A stretch of DNA of 64,000 nt from Phalacrocorax aristotelis. Its lineage: Eukaryota > Chordata > Aves > Suliformes > Phalacrocoracidae. The stretch spans positions 8,693,401-8,757,400 of the forward strand of contig NC_134310.1 of NCBI RefSeq assembly GCF_949628215.1, in the 5' to 3' direction. Of the stretch, positions 34,401-46,700 are shown piece by piece (position 1 is the stretch's first letter; each line of letters starts with the position of its first letter). The translations under genes and the position numbers were made by a program. The notes under the pieces were generated by a model that saw only the letters and a program-made list of their open reading frames with translations, searched no databases and was not told the DNA's origin.

Positions 34401-37400
34401 AATGTATTTTAGCAACTTACTCCCTTGGTAGCTCCTCCAGATGAAAGAGAACAGTGTGCTCAAGCCGGTGGCTCCAGCCAGGCTCCCTGGCAGCACTTAT
34501 GGGTTTGGAGCAGCCATTGTAAATGGCAAGAGGCCCTGGGACCTGAAATGCAAAGTCTTGCACTTAAAGTGTGGCCATGTCATCTGCACCCAGATTCCCC
34601 ACTACCTTCTCTTCAGATCTGTTCCTGGGGTCTGATAACCTACCTACACGCTCGGCTCCTCCTCCTGACTCTACACCTGTTGCTTGGGGTTCTTTTTTTT
34701 CCACTCCTCCTCTTTACGACTATGCAGGAGGTAGAGCAGGACTCTGAAAGGATAACTAGTCTTTCAGCACTTCTGAGTCATGTCCTTTTTGTCTTGCTTT
34801 AAAGAGAGCCCATTCTATCTAGACCCTCCTGGTCCTCGAAAGGAAGGTAGGATAACATTTTTAAAGGGGGAGGGGGCGGGAGAATGTTTGTTTAATGAAG
34901 AAACAGTAAGTTTTCCAGGATTAACTCTCCAGTCAGACAACCCTATTTATTTGGGATTACATCCATAAGAACAATCTCCAAGAGTCCAGACGCCCATGCA
35001 AATCTTTGGTTGATACCACTTATTCCCTGTCAAAGAAAATGCATATTCTTAGCTTTGTTGCTCTGAACAGAAATTTCTGCCCACGTGGGAACTGCTTTAT
35101 CCCAGGCTTTTCCTTTGTAGTTGGTCGAGGTTCCCAGTGTTGCATATTTCAGCTCCCTGTTTTAAACGAGTGTGCAGGTAAACACGAGGAGGTGGTGTAC
35201 TAATTCTGCAGCGCAGAAAATAATGTCTTGTGTAGGATGTAGTGAGCTACAAACTTTGGTTTGTTCTCAGACCAGCAGGGATCAACTCTGTTCCCTTGAA
35301 CTAATGAGGGGAACCCGTTACCCTTCAGTTTGTCCCCATGACTAGCTGGAGTATGTGAGAGAACAGCATTTGCTAAATGATGTTTACAGTGATAGAGCAT
35401 TTATGAGAATGAGGAGGAAAACACATGTTGAACTTCAGAATGACCCACCAAATTGGACTTGAAATTGTCAGGGTTATTGGTCAGCAATCAAATTTAGTAT
35501 TGATAAGTACTGATATAACACTAACTGCTAGTAATAAATAATACCGAGTACTTTAAGTTAATATTTAATTCATTAAATAAATCTCTTAACGTTTAGTGGA
35601 TTTTTTTTCTTACCTTGCAGAGTTACAAATGGAAGTAGTTTGAGATGATGCAGATTTGGAATAGTAAGGCAATGAATGACCTCTTAAATGGTTTGTCTTT
35701 AGTGGCAAGATTCAGGAACTGCTCAGCTGTAGGAACCTGCTTTCATTTGAATATACAAAATACAGGTCTTCTGATAAACAGCCTCAGGTTTGAGCTTTTG
35801 GAAGGAGGTGAATACTAAAAAGTTACTACTTGGTTTTGTTTGTAATTTGAGTCCAGCTCTATGTCCTGGATTAGCCTATCAAGCACGTTTTATGGGGTTT
35901 AGTGAGCTGAAGGGCTGTAAAACTTCAAAGCTTGGTGTACCATCTCTTGTTTTCCATGTTTTTATCTGATCTGCAGTTAGTTTTCCAGCAAGTGGCTGCT
36001 CCACAACATCTCAGAAGTCATTAGCTGAAAGCTAGATTCTTCATGAATCTAATGCAGGAAAGAGATGTTTGCTAATGGCTTCCCCCAAAGTGCCTTTTCT
36101 CGGTGCTGCCATAGTAGGGAAATCGTTCAGATGACGTTGTGGTGGTACTAAGAGGTAACAGAAAAGCGGCCGCTCAGCCTGTCAGTGCTGGGAGGATCAC
36201 AGTTGTCCATGTTTCGAGTTATATAATAGTTGGCCAGTTGTAGCATGTGCCTCTAACACAGTTTTTACGTGTCATGTTGACTTTGAGCCTCGTCACCTTG
36301 AGCCGTCTCCATATGGTGTTCCCTCAGTCAGCTACTTTGTGAGATGATTGATCTCAGACTTAGGTAATTTTTCAAGTTACAGATCTTGTCAATCTGTCTG
36401 GCTCCACCTACATGCAGTGATTCAGCTCCTGATGTGCTGAAATATTCCCCTTAAGCCTTCCCACACACAAGTAAGGACTTTTAAAATAATTCTTCTCCAA
36501 GCTGTACCACCTCTTCTGCACTGTGCTCCAAGCCTGGATTTTTTTTGCACGATGTTGGCATGTGCTTGAAGAACAGTGCAGAAAGGAGAGTCTGATCTCC
36601 TAAAGAGTGAGAGGAGCATCTACAATAGTTCTCAAAGTATTTTTTGTCCCTAAACTTTGGATCCCATTTAGAGCATTTGGCTAATGTGCTGTGATTTAGG
36701 CAAGTGGATAACTGTGGGGGTTTTTGGTTTGTGGGGGTGGGTGGGGTGTCCCCCCTATGTGTTCAGTAATGCCCTTTTTAGGGGTTGATCCACAGAAGGA
36801 TGGTCTTTATAGCAGAACAGACAGTCTGGCTAGGGTGTTGTACCTTCTGCCTTTGCGCACTTGAGCTGGAGTAAGAGTGGCCGTTGCAGAGTTGTACTTG
36901 GGGGAGTTAGGCTTGCGTAGCTGTGGTGGTACTAACTCCTCTGCTGTAGTTATCACTCTGTTTCCCCATTCAGAAGACAGCTTAACAGGCTGTTACACCC
37001 CTGCTTTGCTTTAGTAAAGTGTTCTGTAATTCCCTGTACATACCCAGGGGATTGTATTGGTCACTTTGGGGGACATCTTTGCTCTGTGGATGATCAGAGA
37101 CCGAGTGGTTACAGGCAGCCCAAAGAGGCAGCAGAAGCAATTATGAATGAGCCCTAATCGGAAATGGGGAAACCACCTGGGGAGTGGCCTTGGAAGTGGC
37201 AAGTGTCTTCTCTCTTCTCTTGTGTTCAGGGAAGTTGGATCTTCTGTATGGTTGTGTTTCAGCAGAGTAGTTCTTTAGCACAGCTCAGTTTCTTTAATTT
37301 GTATAACCCATTTTCTCTGTTAACAGGAAACGCAAGTCTCTCAAATACCTGCTAATGACTCAGGTTAAAAAATACAAAGGCAACTTGGTGCAGCGAGTGA

Positions 37401-39365
37401 AATTAAGAATCTAAGAAAAAAGTGTTAACTAGTTCTGCTGAAAATGGAACAGATTAGAGGCATAACATCTACAAACCAAGTTTGCCAAAAGCACTTAAAT
37501 TAACAACTGGCAGTTTGTCTGCAACTGGCAGTTTGTCTGCATGTTGTTGGACTCGACGTAGTATCCCAAAAGGACTCTCTTGAGTACAGAGTAGGTAAGA
37601 ATGGCAGTGTTTGGAGGCAGCATTGCAGTTTCTGGGGTGAGTTTGAAAGCCCGTGTACGACGCTTCTCATGGGGCTTGAGAGGTGGTGGCCTGCAGTGGC
37701 AAGGAGCGTGGTCAGTATTGGAGTTGCGGCAAGGACATAGGAGCCATACAGGTTGAGATACAGGTGTAGTCCGCTACCTTGGTGCAGGTTGCCGAGAGAA
37801 GTTAGTGTTGGTCATTAATGAGAGTTTTCTGCATTTTCTGGAAATGGGAGAAGCTGGGAATGGAGGGCTTGTACCGTTCTGTCTCAAGTAATGGAAACCC
37901 TGCTATTTTTAGTAGTTTAGTGGGGTGTTTCAGCTTACTAGGTTAAATATTTTGGCAAGTGAGAGCAGGAGATGTCTCCCAGCCAGCCTGTGCGGCTGAA
38001 ATCTTCTGGTTTTGCCGCGTCTGTCCCTGGAAGAGAAGCTTCAGTCCGTGGTAGGCGCGAGCTCTCTGTAACGTGCCCAGAGCCTGGCAGCTCTCCAAAC
38101 AGCTTCGCAGCATGGGATAGACAAGTCTGAAGTGGAAGGATTGCCAGAGCTGCGCTCATGCCAATGCATCCATGTGAGCACCGAGGAGTCTGGATGGATA
38201 TGGACAGATCCTCCATGAAGCTGAGCTGTGAGCGCTTTGGGGGGAAACAGAAGTTGCTACAGTCTTCCTCTGCGTTAGCCATCTAGAAAGAAAGAGCTGG
38301 TGGGAGCTCACTGCCAGGACCTGAAGGTAAAACAGGAGGAGAGGAAGCTTGTTACCTGTTTTTGTGAAACTTTTTAGCAGCTGGAAGGTGTTAGGTTTAG
38401 TTGGCAGCTAAGGGAAGTGGAAAGAAGTAAGGGGGCAGTTCCTTGTGGCTGGTATCTTGCCGGAAAGATCCCATAGAAGTTAAAGGTGACCCATTTGGAG
38501 TATCAGAAGGTGAAAGTCCTCCTTAGGAGTCACCAGCTGAAGGGCAAAACTTGGAAGCACGAAGACAGATGACGTGGCTCATATGTTTGGGCCACTGACC
38601 AGCAGGAGTTAATGTTTCCCAGGATCTGTGAAATGTGAACAGAGAAGCAGGGGTTTCTAGACCAGACACTGATGGTTCTTGCAATTAAAAACAACCCCAA
38701 GCCAAATGGTTGAATTAGTCCCAAAGGCAGCGGTTGGGAAAGACAATTATGTGAAAATGGAGAAAAGGAAGCTTGAGAGTAGGACCTGTGGAATTTGAGC
38801 ATCTGGGTATTTGAGGTAGGGGGTGAGCTGATAACTGGTCTTGATATTAATTCATGTGCGGTGCCATCGCTGCAGGAAGGGTTTCTTAAAGCTCCATCTA
38901 TGGAAAGTCCCCATAAAGCAATGGCCCAGGGGAAACAGTGATGTGGAGGTGATTGATCTGCAGTGAGCCAGCTGCCTCTGGGGGGGGAGGGACCAGCACA
39001 GCTGGGGTGGCTTTCAGGTGAGGGAGCCTTGGGAAGGTGGTTGAGATCCCTGTGGTCTTGGGGCATCTGGCTGCCGAAGTTGTTGTGGTTCTATCTGAAG
39101 CAGAAACAGATGACTGCTTTGCTGCTGAGCGTGATAAATGGCAAATAACCCTTGCAAAACAGGAATGAAGGAACTGAGGGGGAAAAGGACAGAAGACACT
39201 GTTTTCTTAACTTTTGTAACTCGGGAAGAAGGAAACATCCTTCAGTACCCGAAGCAGAGCTGTGCGGTAGCTCTGTACCCTTGAGTGCTTGATGAACTGA
39301 GTGGAACGGGTGCATGGGAATGCTCTGCCTGGGTGCTGGTTTTGCTCCTTGGTGGGAAACATGAC
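31445..39365. other. Intergenic stretch between MBD3 and MEX3D
   Basis: No conserved coding exon, RNA gene or interspersed repeat was recognised. Open frames (for example minus-strand 38530-39066) have no visible domain and look accidental. An 18-base tandem duplication lies at 37504-37539. An AATAAA near the right end is listed separately. Confidence 0.5.
37504..37539. repeat. 18-base tandem duplication
   Basis: The unit CAACTGGCAGTTTGTCTG is present twice, head to tail and perfectly. No function is apparent. Confidence 0.9.
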
Positions 39366-39372
39366 TCTTGTC

Positions 39373-39378
39373 AATAAA
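39373..39378 (+). terminator. Orphan poly(A) signal upstream of MEX3D
   Basis: AATAAA followed by a G/T-rich stretch (GGGGTTGTG) lies directly before the MEX3D CpG island. No gene was recognised upstream that would use it after MBD3. Confidence 0.35.
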
Positions 39379-39419
39379 GGGGTTGTGCAAAGCAGCACCC
39401 GGCTCATCTCATCTCTTAC

Positions 39420-40700
39420 TTCTGCTGATGGAAGTTTGTAGATGGGGCCGCTGGGGCATGCCCCCGCCTCTCCCTGCTTTCGGCGGCGTTTTTGGGGCGT
39501 CTCTGCAGCCGGGGGCTGTGCCGGAGCGGTAAGGACGGAGCGCGGGGCCGGGGCTCCGCCGCACGCCCGGGATCCCCCTGCGGGACCCGGTGCTTGGCGG
39601 GTGCGGGCAGCGCGCGCCTTCCCGCGGCGCGGAGCTCGGGGCGTGTTCCGGGGGGTGGGCGGGGAGGGGGCTGACCACGCCCCCTTCCTGCGGCGGGGCG
39701 GCTCCCGTGGGGGCGTGGTCGCGGCGGGGCGCATGCGCGCGGCGGGGCGCGTCCCGGGGTGGGGGGGACGCGCGCATAGAGGCGGCGGGCACCGGCACCG
39801 CCCCGGCCCCGCTCCGCTCCCGGCCCGCCGCCATGCCCGGCTCCATCTATCAGCCTGAGGGTGGGCAGCCCGCCCGCGGCCCGCCGCGCTGCCTGGCGCT
39901 GCTCAGCCCGCCACCGCCCGCCGGGCAGGACCCACCGCCGGAGCCCGAGCGGGAGAGGCCGCCGGCGCAGGACGAAGCCGCCGTCCTGAGGTTCGCCCTG
40001 GACCAGCTCTCGCTGCTGGGGCTGGAGGAGGCGGGCGAGCGCGGGCTGTGGGTGGCGGAGGCGGGCGGCACGGGGCCGGAGGAGCCGGAGTCGGCGGCGG
40101 GAGGCGTGGGGCCGGGCGGCCTGCAGGCGAGGGAGCGCGGCGGTGGCTCCCCCCCGGCCGCCGGCGCCGCCTCCCCCCCGGCCGCCTTCGGTAACTTCGC
40201 CCCGGCGCTGGCGCCGCCTGCCGCGCTGTTGGCCGAGCCGCTGGGCGCGCTGGGGAGCAGGAAGAAGAGTGTGAACATGACCGAGTGCGTGCCCGTGCCC
40301 AGCTCCGAGCACGTCGCCGAGATCGTGGGCCGGCAAGGTAACCCCCGCCCCGCGTGGGGGGCAGCACCCAGACACGCGGGGAACCCCCCCCTTTGTCCGC
40401 CCCCCCCCTCCCCGAGCCTCCTGGGTCTGCGGCGCCGCCTCCCGTGGGATGCGCCGGCCCCGCGTTATTTGGGTCAGTTTTGGGGCTTTTGTCTCCGGTC
40501 CCCGCAACGCGGAGGCGGAAACTTAACGGCGACGAATTCTGCGGCCCTGAAACTCCTCCCGCGGCCGCGCCTCCGCCGTGGGCTCCGGAGCGAGCTGCTC
40601 CTCTTTGTGCCTCTCCCCGACTGCAAACACCGAACTCTATAGGGCAGCAAAACGGCACGGGGTGGGGGATAAACGCCTTGTGCACCCGCAAAGTTCCCGG
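39420..40700. promoter_or_regulatory. MEX3D: CpG-island promoter of MEX3D
   Basis: Very GC-rich sequence with several GC boxes (GGGGCGGCTCC, GGGCGGGGAGGGGGC and similar between 39650 and 39715) before the start codon at 39833. It extends through exon 1 into the intron. Long open frames on both strands here reflect composition. Confidence 0.65.
39833..40337 (+). other. MEX3D: MEX3D exon 1
   Basis: Encodes a Pro/Ala/Gly-rich low-complexity N-terminus, a short helix-like block ([15 protein letters not shown]) conserved in MEX3 proteins, and the [20 protein letters not shown] segment that begins KH1. Confidence 0.95.
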
Positions 40701-43700
40701 GCGCCACGCGAGTCCGTGGGAGCCGGCGGGACACGGAGCGCAGGGAAAAGCTGTGATTTTATTGTAGTTGAGTGCCTCTTTCCCGTCCTGTCCCCCAGCT
40801 CGATATCTCAGACTGGGCGTGTAAATGATGCTCCGTGTTTCCGACTTCATATATAAACTCTAATTAATTCGCTCGTTTATTAGGCGCGGCTCTGTGGGTG
40901 GGGGGGGGGCGTGGAGCCCCGCTCACACTCAGCTGTCACAAAAGGATGCCCGGGCATGCCTCAGCCCCAGCCTCTCCATGGGTGGGTGTGCCTAGCGTGG
41001 GCTTTGTCTCGAGGAAATCCGAAATAGTCCTCAACTAAAGTTTCACCTTTTTTATTAACAAACAAACAACCCAGGGAGGAGGAAATAAGAAAAAAAAAAA
41101 AAAAAGAAATAAAAAGGAAGGGAGCTGCTGCCCACAGGAATCCCAGTGGCGATGGGCAATTCGGCTCACAGGGAGAGCCTGACCTCTGGGATATTTTTGC
41201 CACGCAGGGCTCTGGCACCCCAGCCTGGCCCTCACTCCCACGGCTCCCATCCCTCCTGGACAGGGGGCTGCAGAGTGGGGAGCTGGGGGGCATTTTTTTC
41301 CTGGGGGGAAGCGGGGAGCTGGGCAGCCTCATTGTTCTCTTTGTTAGCTAGAGCCATGCTGTGATGAGCGTGGTGACATCATGCTCTGTGCTTCCCATTG
41401 GCCTGTGCTGCCTCCCAGCTGGCCCCGCTTCCTGGCCTCCCAACTTTCCGCGCAACCCTCACCGGTCCCACCGCCCTGGCCGTGGGGTCCCACTGGGCTG
41501 CTGAGCCCAGCCGGGGCAGCTGAGTGGCGTGGCAGAGCCTGCTACGTCGCCAGCGGAGAGGAGCACCATGCCGCGCCCTGCTTGGGAAGATCCTCCTTCT
41601 CCCTTGGCTCGATGGGGACCTGGATTTGGTGGCCTTGCCAGTGGGCTCTGAGGACCCCCAGGGTGTGACGACTTGGAAAGCAAACCCGTAACGGGGTCCA
41701 GCCTCCCATGGGCAACGCGTTGGCTCTGCGTGTTCCTGGAGGTTGGAAGAACGGCTGCTTTCAGGCTGGTGAGCCATCAGTTGGCACCCTTTCTCACAGC
41801 GGCTGTGGTTGGGTGTTTCGGCTGCGTTGAGGCTCCCAGGGCTAAGCCTCCGGTACCCCGACGAGTTAAACGTGCAGCTGGGTGCCTGCCCCAAACACCT
41901 CATGCAGAGTTTGGGTGCTTGCTAAGCTCCACGGGCTCCTGGGGAAGAGCTGCAAAATAAATTATTATACCAGCTTGAGGAGGGGTGCTGGGGGGGCACC
42001 ATGTCCTGCTGGGGGGCTCGGAGGGGACCTGGGGCTGGTGGTGGGCTGGAGCTACCTGCTGCTGCCCCAGCCCATGGGCAGGAACAGCCTTCCCCAGGGA
42101 TTCCCCCCCATGTGTCTCCTGCCCCTCTCCTGGTCTCAGCTTTTCTGCAGCTCCCGGCCTGTTTGGACGCTGTGCCGTGGCCCCGTTGTGCTGGGTTTCT
42201 GGCGTGAAGGGGCAGCTCGGTGTTTGGCACCCCCAGTTCTGGTTGGTGGGGGTGTGGTTGGGCAGCATCCGAGGGGACAGGGCTGTCAGCAGAGTGTCTT
42301 TGTGCTCTGGCTGCTCTCTGGTGCCACCGGCAGCTGTTTTAAATCAGGGGTGTGCGAGGCCAGTGCAGCCGGAGCAGGGGTGATACCAGGGTCGTTTGCA
42401 GCTGCCCACCGTGCTGGGTCTCGCACTGAGCTCAAAAATGAGCAGAGCCCTTCTTGCTCTCCTCATCCTCCTGCACCCGTGCTGGCTCCTGGGTCCTTCT
42501 GGTCCCCAGGTCACCCCATGTGAGTCTCCCTTGGTCCTCGGTAGCCCCATGGCAGTGGGGCTCCGGCTGTGCAGCAGCGTGTGGAGCTGAGCCTTGGGGT
42601 GTTTCATGGGGCCTGGCATTGTTCCAGCGGTGAGATGTGCTGCTGGCGATGCTGCGGGGCTGGGTCAGACTCCCTCAGACTGTGTCCCCGTCGCTCTTGT
42701 TTTTCCTGCGCTACCCAGCCTGGCCGTGACCTGGGGAGCTGGTGCTTGTGGTGCCGCCGTGCTCGCAACATGGGAAGACATGGATATCGGGTGCCCTGGA
42801 AGGGTCTTGAGTTGGGGCAAGGCTGGGTTTCTCTCCCCGTACACCGTGTGCTGAGGAGCAGCTCTGGGGTACTTTGGGACCTGTCCTGCTGTCCCCAGAG
42901 CCCAGCAGCCCCTCACCACTGTGGGGCTGAGCAGGGATGTGGCTGGGAGGTCCCAGCAGCCAGGTCAGCGCTTTGCCCGTCAGACCAACGCATGGCTGTC
43001 CTACACGGGCTGAGGCAGGACAGAGGCTGTCGAATGCGATTTCTCCTACTTCTCCTTTTTCTTCAATCTCTCTCTTCCAGATCCACTAATTTAACCCTTT
43101 CCAGAAGGGAGCGGCAGCAGCTCAGCAGGTAAATCTTTTGTTGTGTAAAGCAAATCTGTGTTTTCTTGTCTGAGCTGGAGGGGGGGTTACCATGACCCCT
43201 CATCCGGATTGGCATCGGTGATGGTGTGGAGCGGCATCTGCCGCCCGGGATCTGCGGTGTTTCTTCTCCCTGCCCACATGGCTACTGAAAGGCAGCACGG
43301 CCTGGTGGGATTACGTGGCTGTGCATTTGTGTGCAAGCCCATTCATGACTCCTGCTGTGGGAGGGACTGTCTCCAAAAAGTGCTGTGGGCATCGATTGCA
43401 GCGGTGTGGGCTCATCTCACCAGGCAGCAGAAAGAGTGGTGGTAATAATGGAAATCACCAGGGAAAGGGAGATGGGGAGCGTGGGGCAGGCTGGATGTTA
43501 GAGTTGCCCTGGCTCTTGCATGTCAGCACTGTGCTGGTGTTGCTCCCTGGTGTCCTGGCTTTCAAGGTGCATTTCCAGCAGCCTCTGCCCCAACAAGGCC
43601 GGTGCAGCTGAGAGCCCCGGGCTCTACTCTCTCCTCCTACGCCACATGCCTCTCATGGGACGGAGCCAGCCACGGCTCCTCTCTCGGGCTCCATTTCCCC

Positions 43701-46700
43701 ATCTGTGACACGCAGGGACTGTTCGCAGCTTTGTGAAGGATTTGGGAAAGTTGCTGTTTATAGAAGACGCTGGGATGCTTGAAGGGGTGATCCAGGGAAA
43801 TGCGGCAGCTCTCCTCCCTGTCAGAGCGCAGCGGGTGTTTCGGCACTTGGAGGATGCACAGGGAGACCACAGGCCTTGGTTTCTGGGCCAGATCGAGCGT
43901 TTGTAAACTAAACTTGCACTGGATTGCTGGGGCTGTGCTGAATCCTCTCATATTTCTGAGCCCTGGGCTGCTGCTCTCTGCTGTCCTCTGCCCATCATGC
44001 CACGTCTTTTGAGGCTGGCCTGGCTGCCTCCTCCCACCTCTCTGGGTCATAGCAGAGCCAGAAACTCCTGAAGTTGGTTGCACAGATTAATCTGATCACT
44101 GAAGTGTCTGCCTGCACCTCTTGGCTCTGGCACCGGCTTCCTTCTCTCTAGCTGGAGGCGAGGAGCCCAGCCTCCCTGCCTTGCTTTTCCCAGTGTCTGG
44201 AAAAGAAACAAAGGTGTGATGTGCCTGCCTCCCGCAGCGTGGTTGCAAGGATGAATTAATTACTGTTTGCAGAGGGGCAGGAAGAAGTGGTCAGCAAGAG
44301 GGGAGATGAGATGCGATGGAGGTGCAATGTGTTCTGCTCCACGTCTGGCCCCAGTTCTGGTGCATCCTGTGCCATTCGCCTGTAACGAAGAGACCACAAG
44401 CACCATAACACCGGATCTGAGGCCAGGAGATGCTGCAGAGCTGGGGAAGAGGAAGGGGAATGTCTTTCTGCAGCAGGTAGCAAGCTCCAGAGGTCTGGGT
44501 GCAAGGCATCAGCTGGCTCCTGGGCTGCGGAGGCTGTGATGAACACAGTCCTCCTGGTTGATGCCATCAAAGGCTCTTCCAGAAAAGCTCTGTTTGCCCT
44601 TTCTTGGCTTTTCATAGCTCAGAGCTGGGCACTGCAAGCGCAAAGCTCCATGGGCAAATAGAGATGTGGTCTGGCCAAGGGGATCGGCTGGCTTTGTCCT
44701 TACGTGGAGGAGGCCACCTTATGTCAAAGCAGGTGCTGGCCGGGCCCTGCTGGGGATCAGCGAGTGGATGAGCTGTGCTGGGTGTCTGATCTTTCGCCTG
44801 GGTGACAGCAGGAGCGCAGAGGATGGAGAGGCACTTCCCAGCCCGCTGCCCCAGCCTGTGCTGTCCTGGTTGTCATGGACTCCTGCAATAGTTGCAGCCC
44901 TCATCTGACTGGGCCTCCTGGCAGAGGGCAAAGTCCTCTTCGGTGGTGCCAAGAGAGGATGTTCAGGGAGAGCAACCACCTTTCCTGGGGTGCTGCCTCC
45001 GTCACTGCATTGTCCCAGGGAGAGTCCTCTGGGATTCTGTTTCTTGTCTGAAGCTAGTGACTTCTCAGCCCAAGGGCAGGTGGGGTGGCTCCAGCCAAGG
45101 CGCTGTGGCTCCACGGGGCAACTTTGCAGATTGGAGCGTGCAGGATGGGCAGAGAGCAGCTCGAAGCTGGCAACAGTGGGAGGAAGAGACAGGTGTGGAG
45201 TCTGGAGGGTTTGAGAGGATCATCCGGCTTGCACCCCTCCATTGGTGCTGTCTGCAGGCAGAGCCGAGAGGTGGTGTGAGGGGCTGTGACTCGGTAGGGT
45301 TGCATGTGCTTGAGACCCCCAGAATGAGGGTATTTGCTTGCGGCTGAGCATGGTCATGGGTTGTCATGAAGAGTTTGGGCCCGTGGGGACTCAGAGCTCT
45401 GCCAAAGAGCTGTAACGTGGCGACTGAGTCACTCCTGGGCTCTGGTGTTGAGAAAGGATCTGTTGGGGCTGCAGCACCCCTAGGTCTGCCCCCAACCCTG
45501 TTTTTGGGGATGTTTTCTTTTGGAAAAGGTGCTTTTAAAACCACCTTGTTTATAGACTTGTAGCAAAGTCTGGCACCTTGTTTTCCTCCTCCCTCATCTC
45601 TAATGCTGCGTGCTGGCCCTTGGCAAGGTAAAACATTGGAATGCCAAACTCTGCCGCTTGGTTGAGGTAAGGCGCTTGATCCAGCAACACCGGGGCAAGG
45701 GCATGCCTGCAGTGGGGCTCAGTGGCAATGCTGGATGGCCCCTGGTCCTCTCCACAGCCCCCATCTGGCATGGCCCTGCTCCAGCAGGATTGTGCTGCAC
45801 CGACTTCACGGGGATGCTGCCATCCAGGATGGTGTTTTCACAGCGTGCTTGGGTGGGGGCTTGTGGAGACTCATCTGAAATATCTCATACTGGTGCGGAT
45901 CATTCCCCCAGTTGCAGGTTGCTGGTTAAACCACCTGTATTGTGCGGTTCGAGTACATCTGGCTCTTGGGGTGGTTTGGGGGGCTTGACCATGGGGTGTC
46001 AGCATCTCCCTGAGTGTGGGCAGGAGCAGCCTCGGCTCAGCCACCTCTCTGGCGTGCAGATGTGATGGCGGACGGGGGTTGTACCTCTGTGAGGTCGTGT
46101 CTCTTCGCCAGATCCTGGTGCTGCAGACCTGCCATGTGGGTTTAAACACTTGAATCCCAGCTGGGGAGGCAGCCCATCCTTTTCATGGTCAGGGCTTTTA
46201 GGACCTGCTGCCTGGGGGTCCCTGCAGCTGAGGGGCGACATAGGTAGAGTTTGGGACTGGGGGCAGTGGCAGGACAGGTTGGTCCCTGGGTGGGACCATG
46301 GTGTTGTCCCAGCTCTGCTTCCACACCCCTGATGTGCCCATCTGGGAGTAGTCACTGGTGTGTTGCGATGATGGAGGCTCCTCGCACTGAGCTGTGCAAG
46401 CGTGGTTCCTGGTACAGATGCCAGCATGTGGCCTCAGGCAAGCGGCTTTCCCAGCTGATGCTTCCTTTTCTGCAGTGTTTCCTGACGCAGCTCCATGGGT
46501 GGGCAGGGAGGTGAGCCAGCACCCCCGCTGCCCCGGACCTGCCACCATCCTCTTTACACCAGGATTGGAAAAACCAGCTCCGACCTGTGGTGTGTTTTGC
46601 TGCGCTGCAGGCGCAGTGGCCCCGGCAGCATCTGGCAGCCACGGGTCGTGTGCATTGTTCCTGCCCTGCTTGTTTGAGGAGGGTGGAGCAGGGCAAGCCA

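Noticed and set aside
38530-39066. Minus-strand frame of 178 codons between MBD3 and MEX3D
   Set aside because: No domain, no splice or promoter context, and Ser/Pro-rich composition as in many chance frames.
39416-40850. Long minus-strand frames across MEX3D exon 1
   Set aside because: They mirror the very GC-rich MEX3D coding exon and island. Compositions are Arg/Pro/Ala-rich and no domain is seen.
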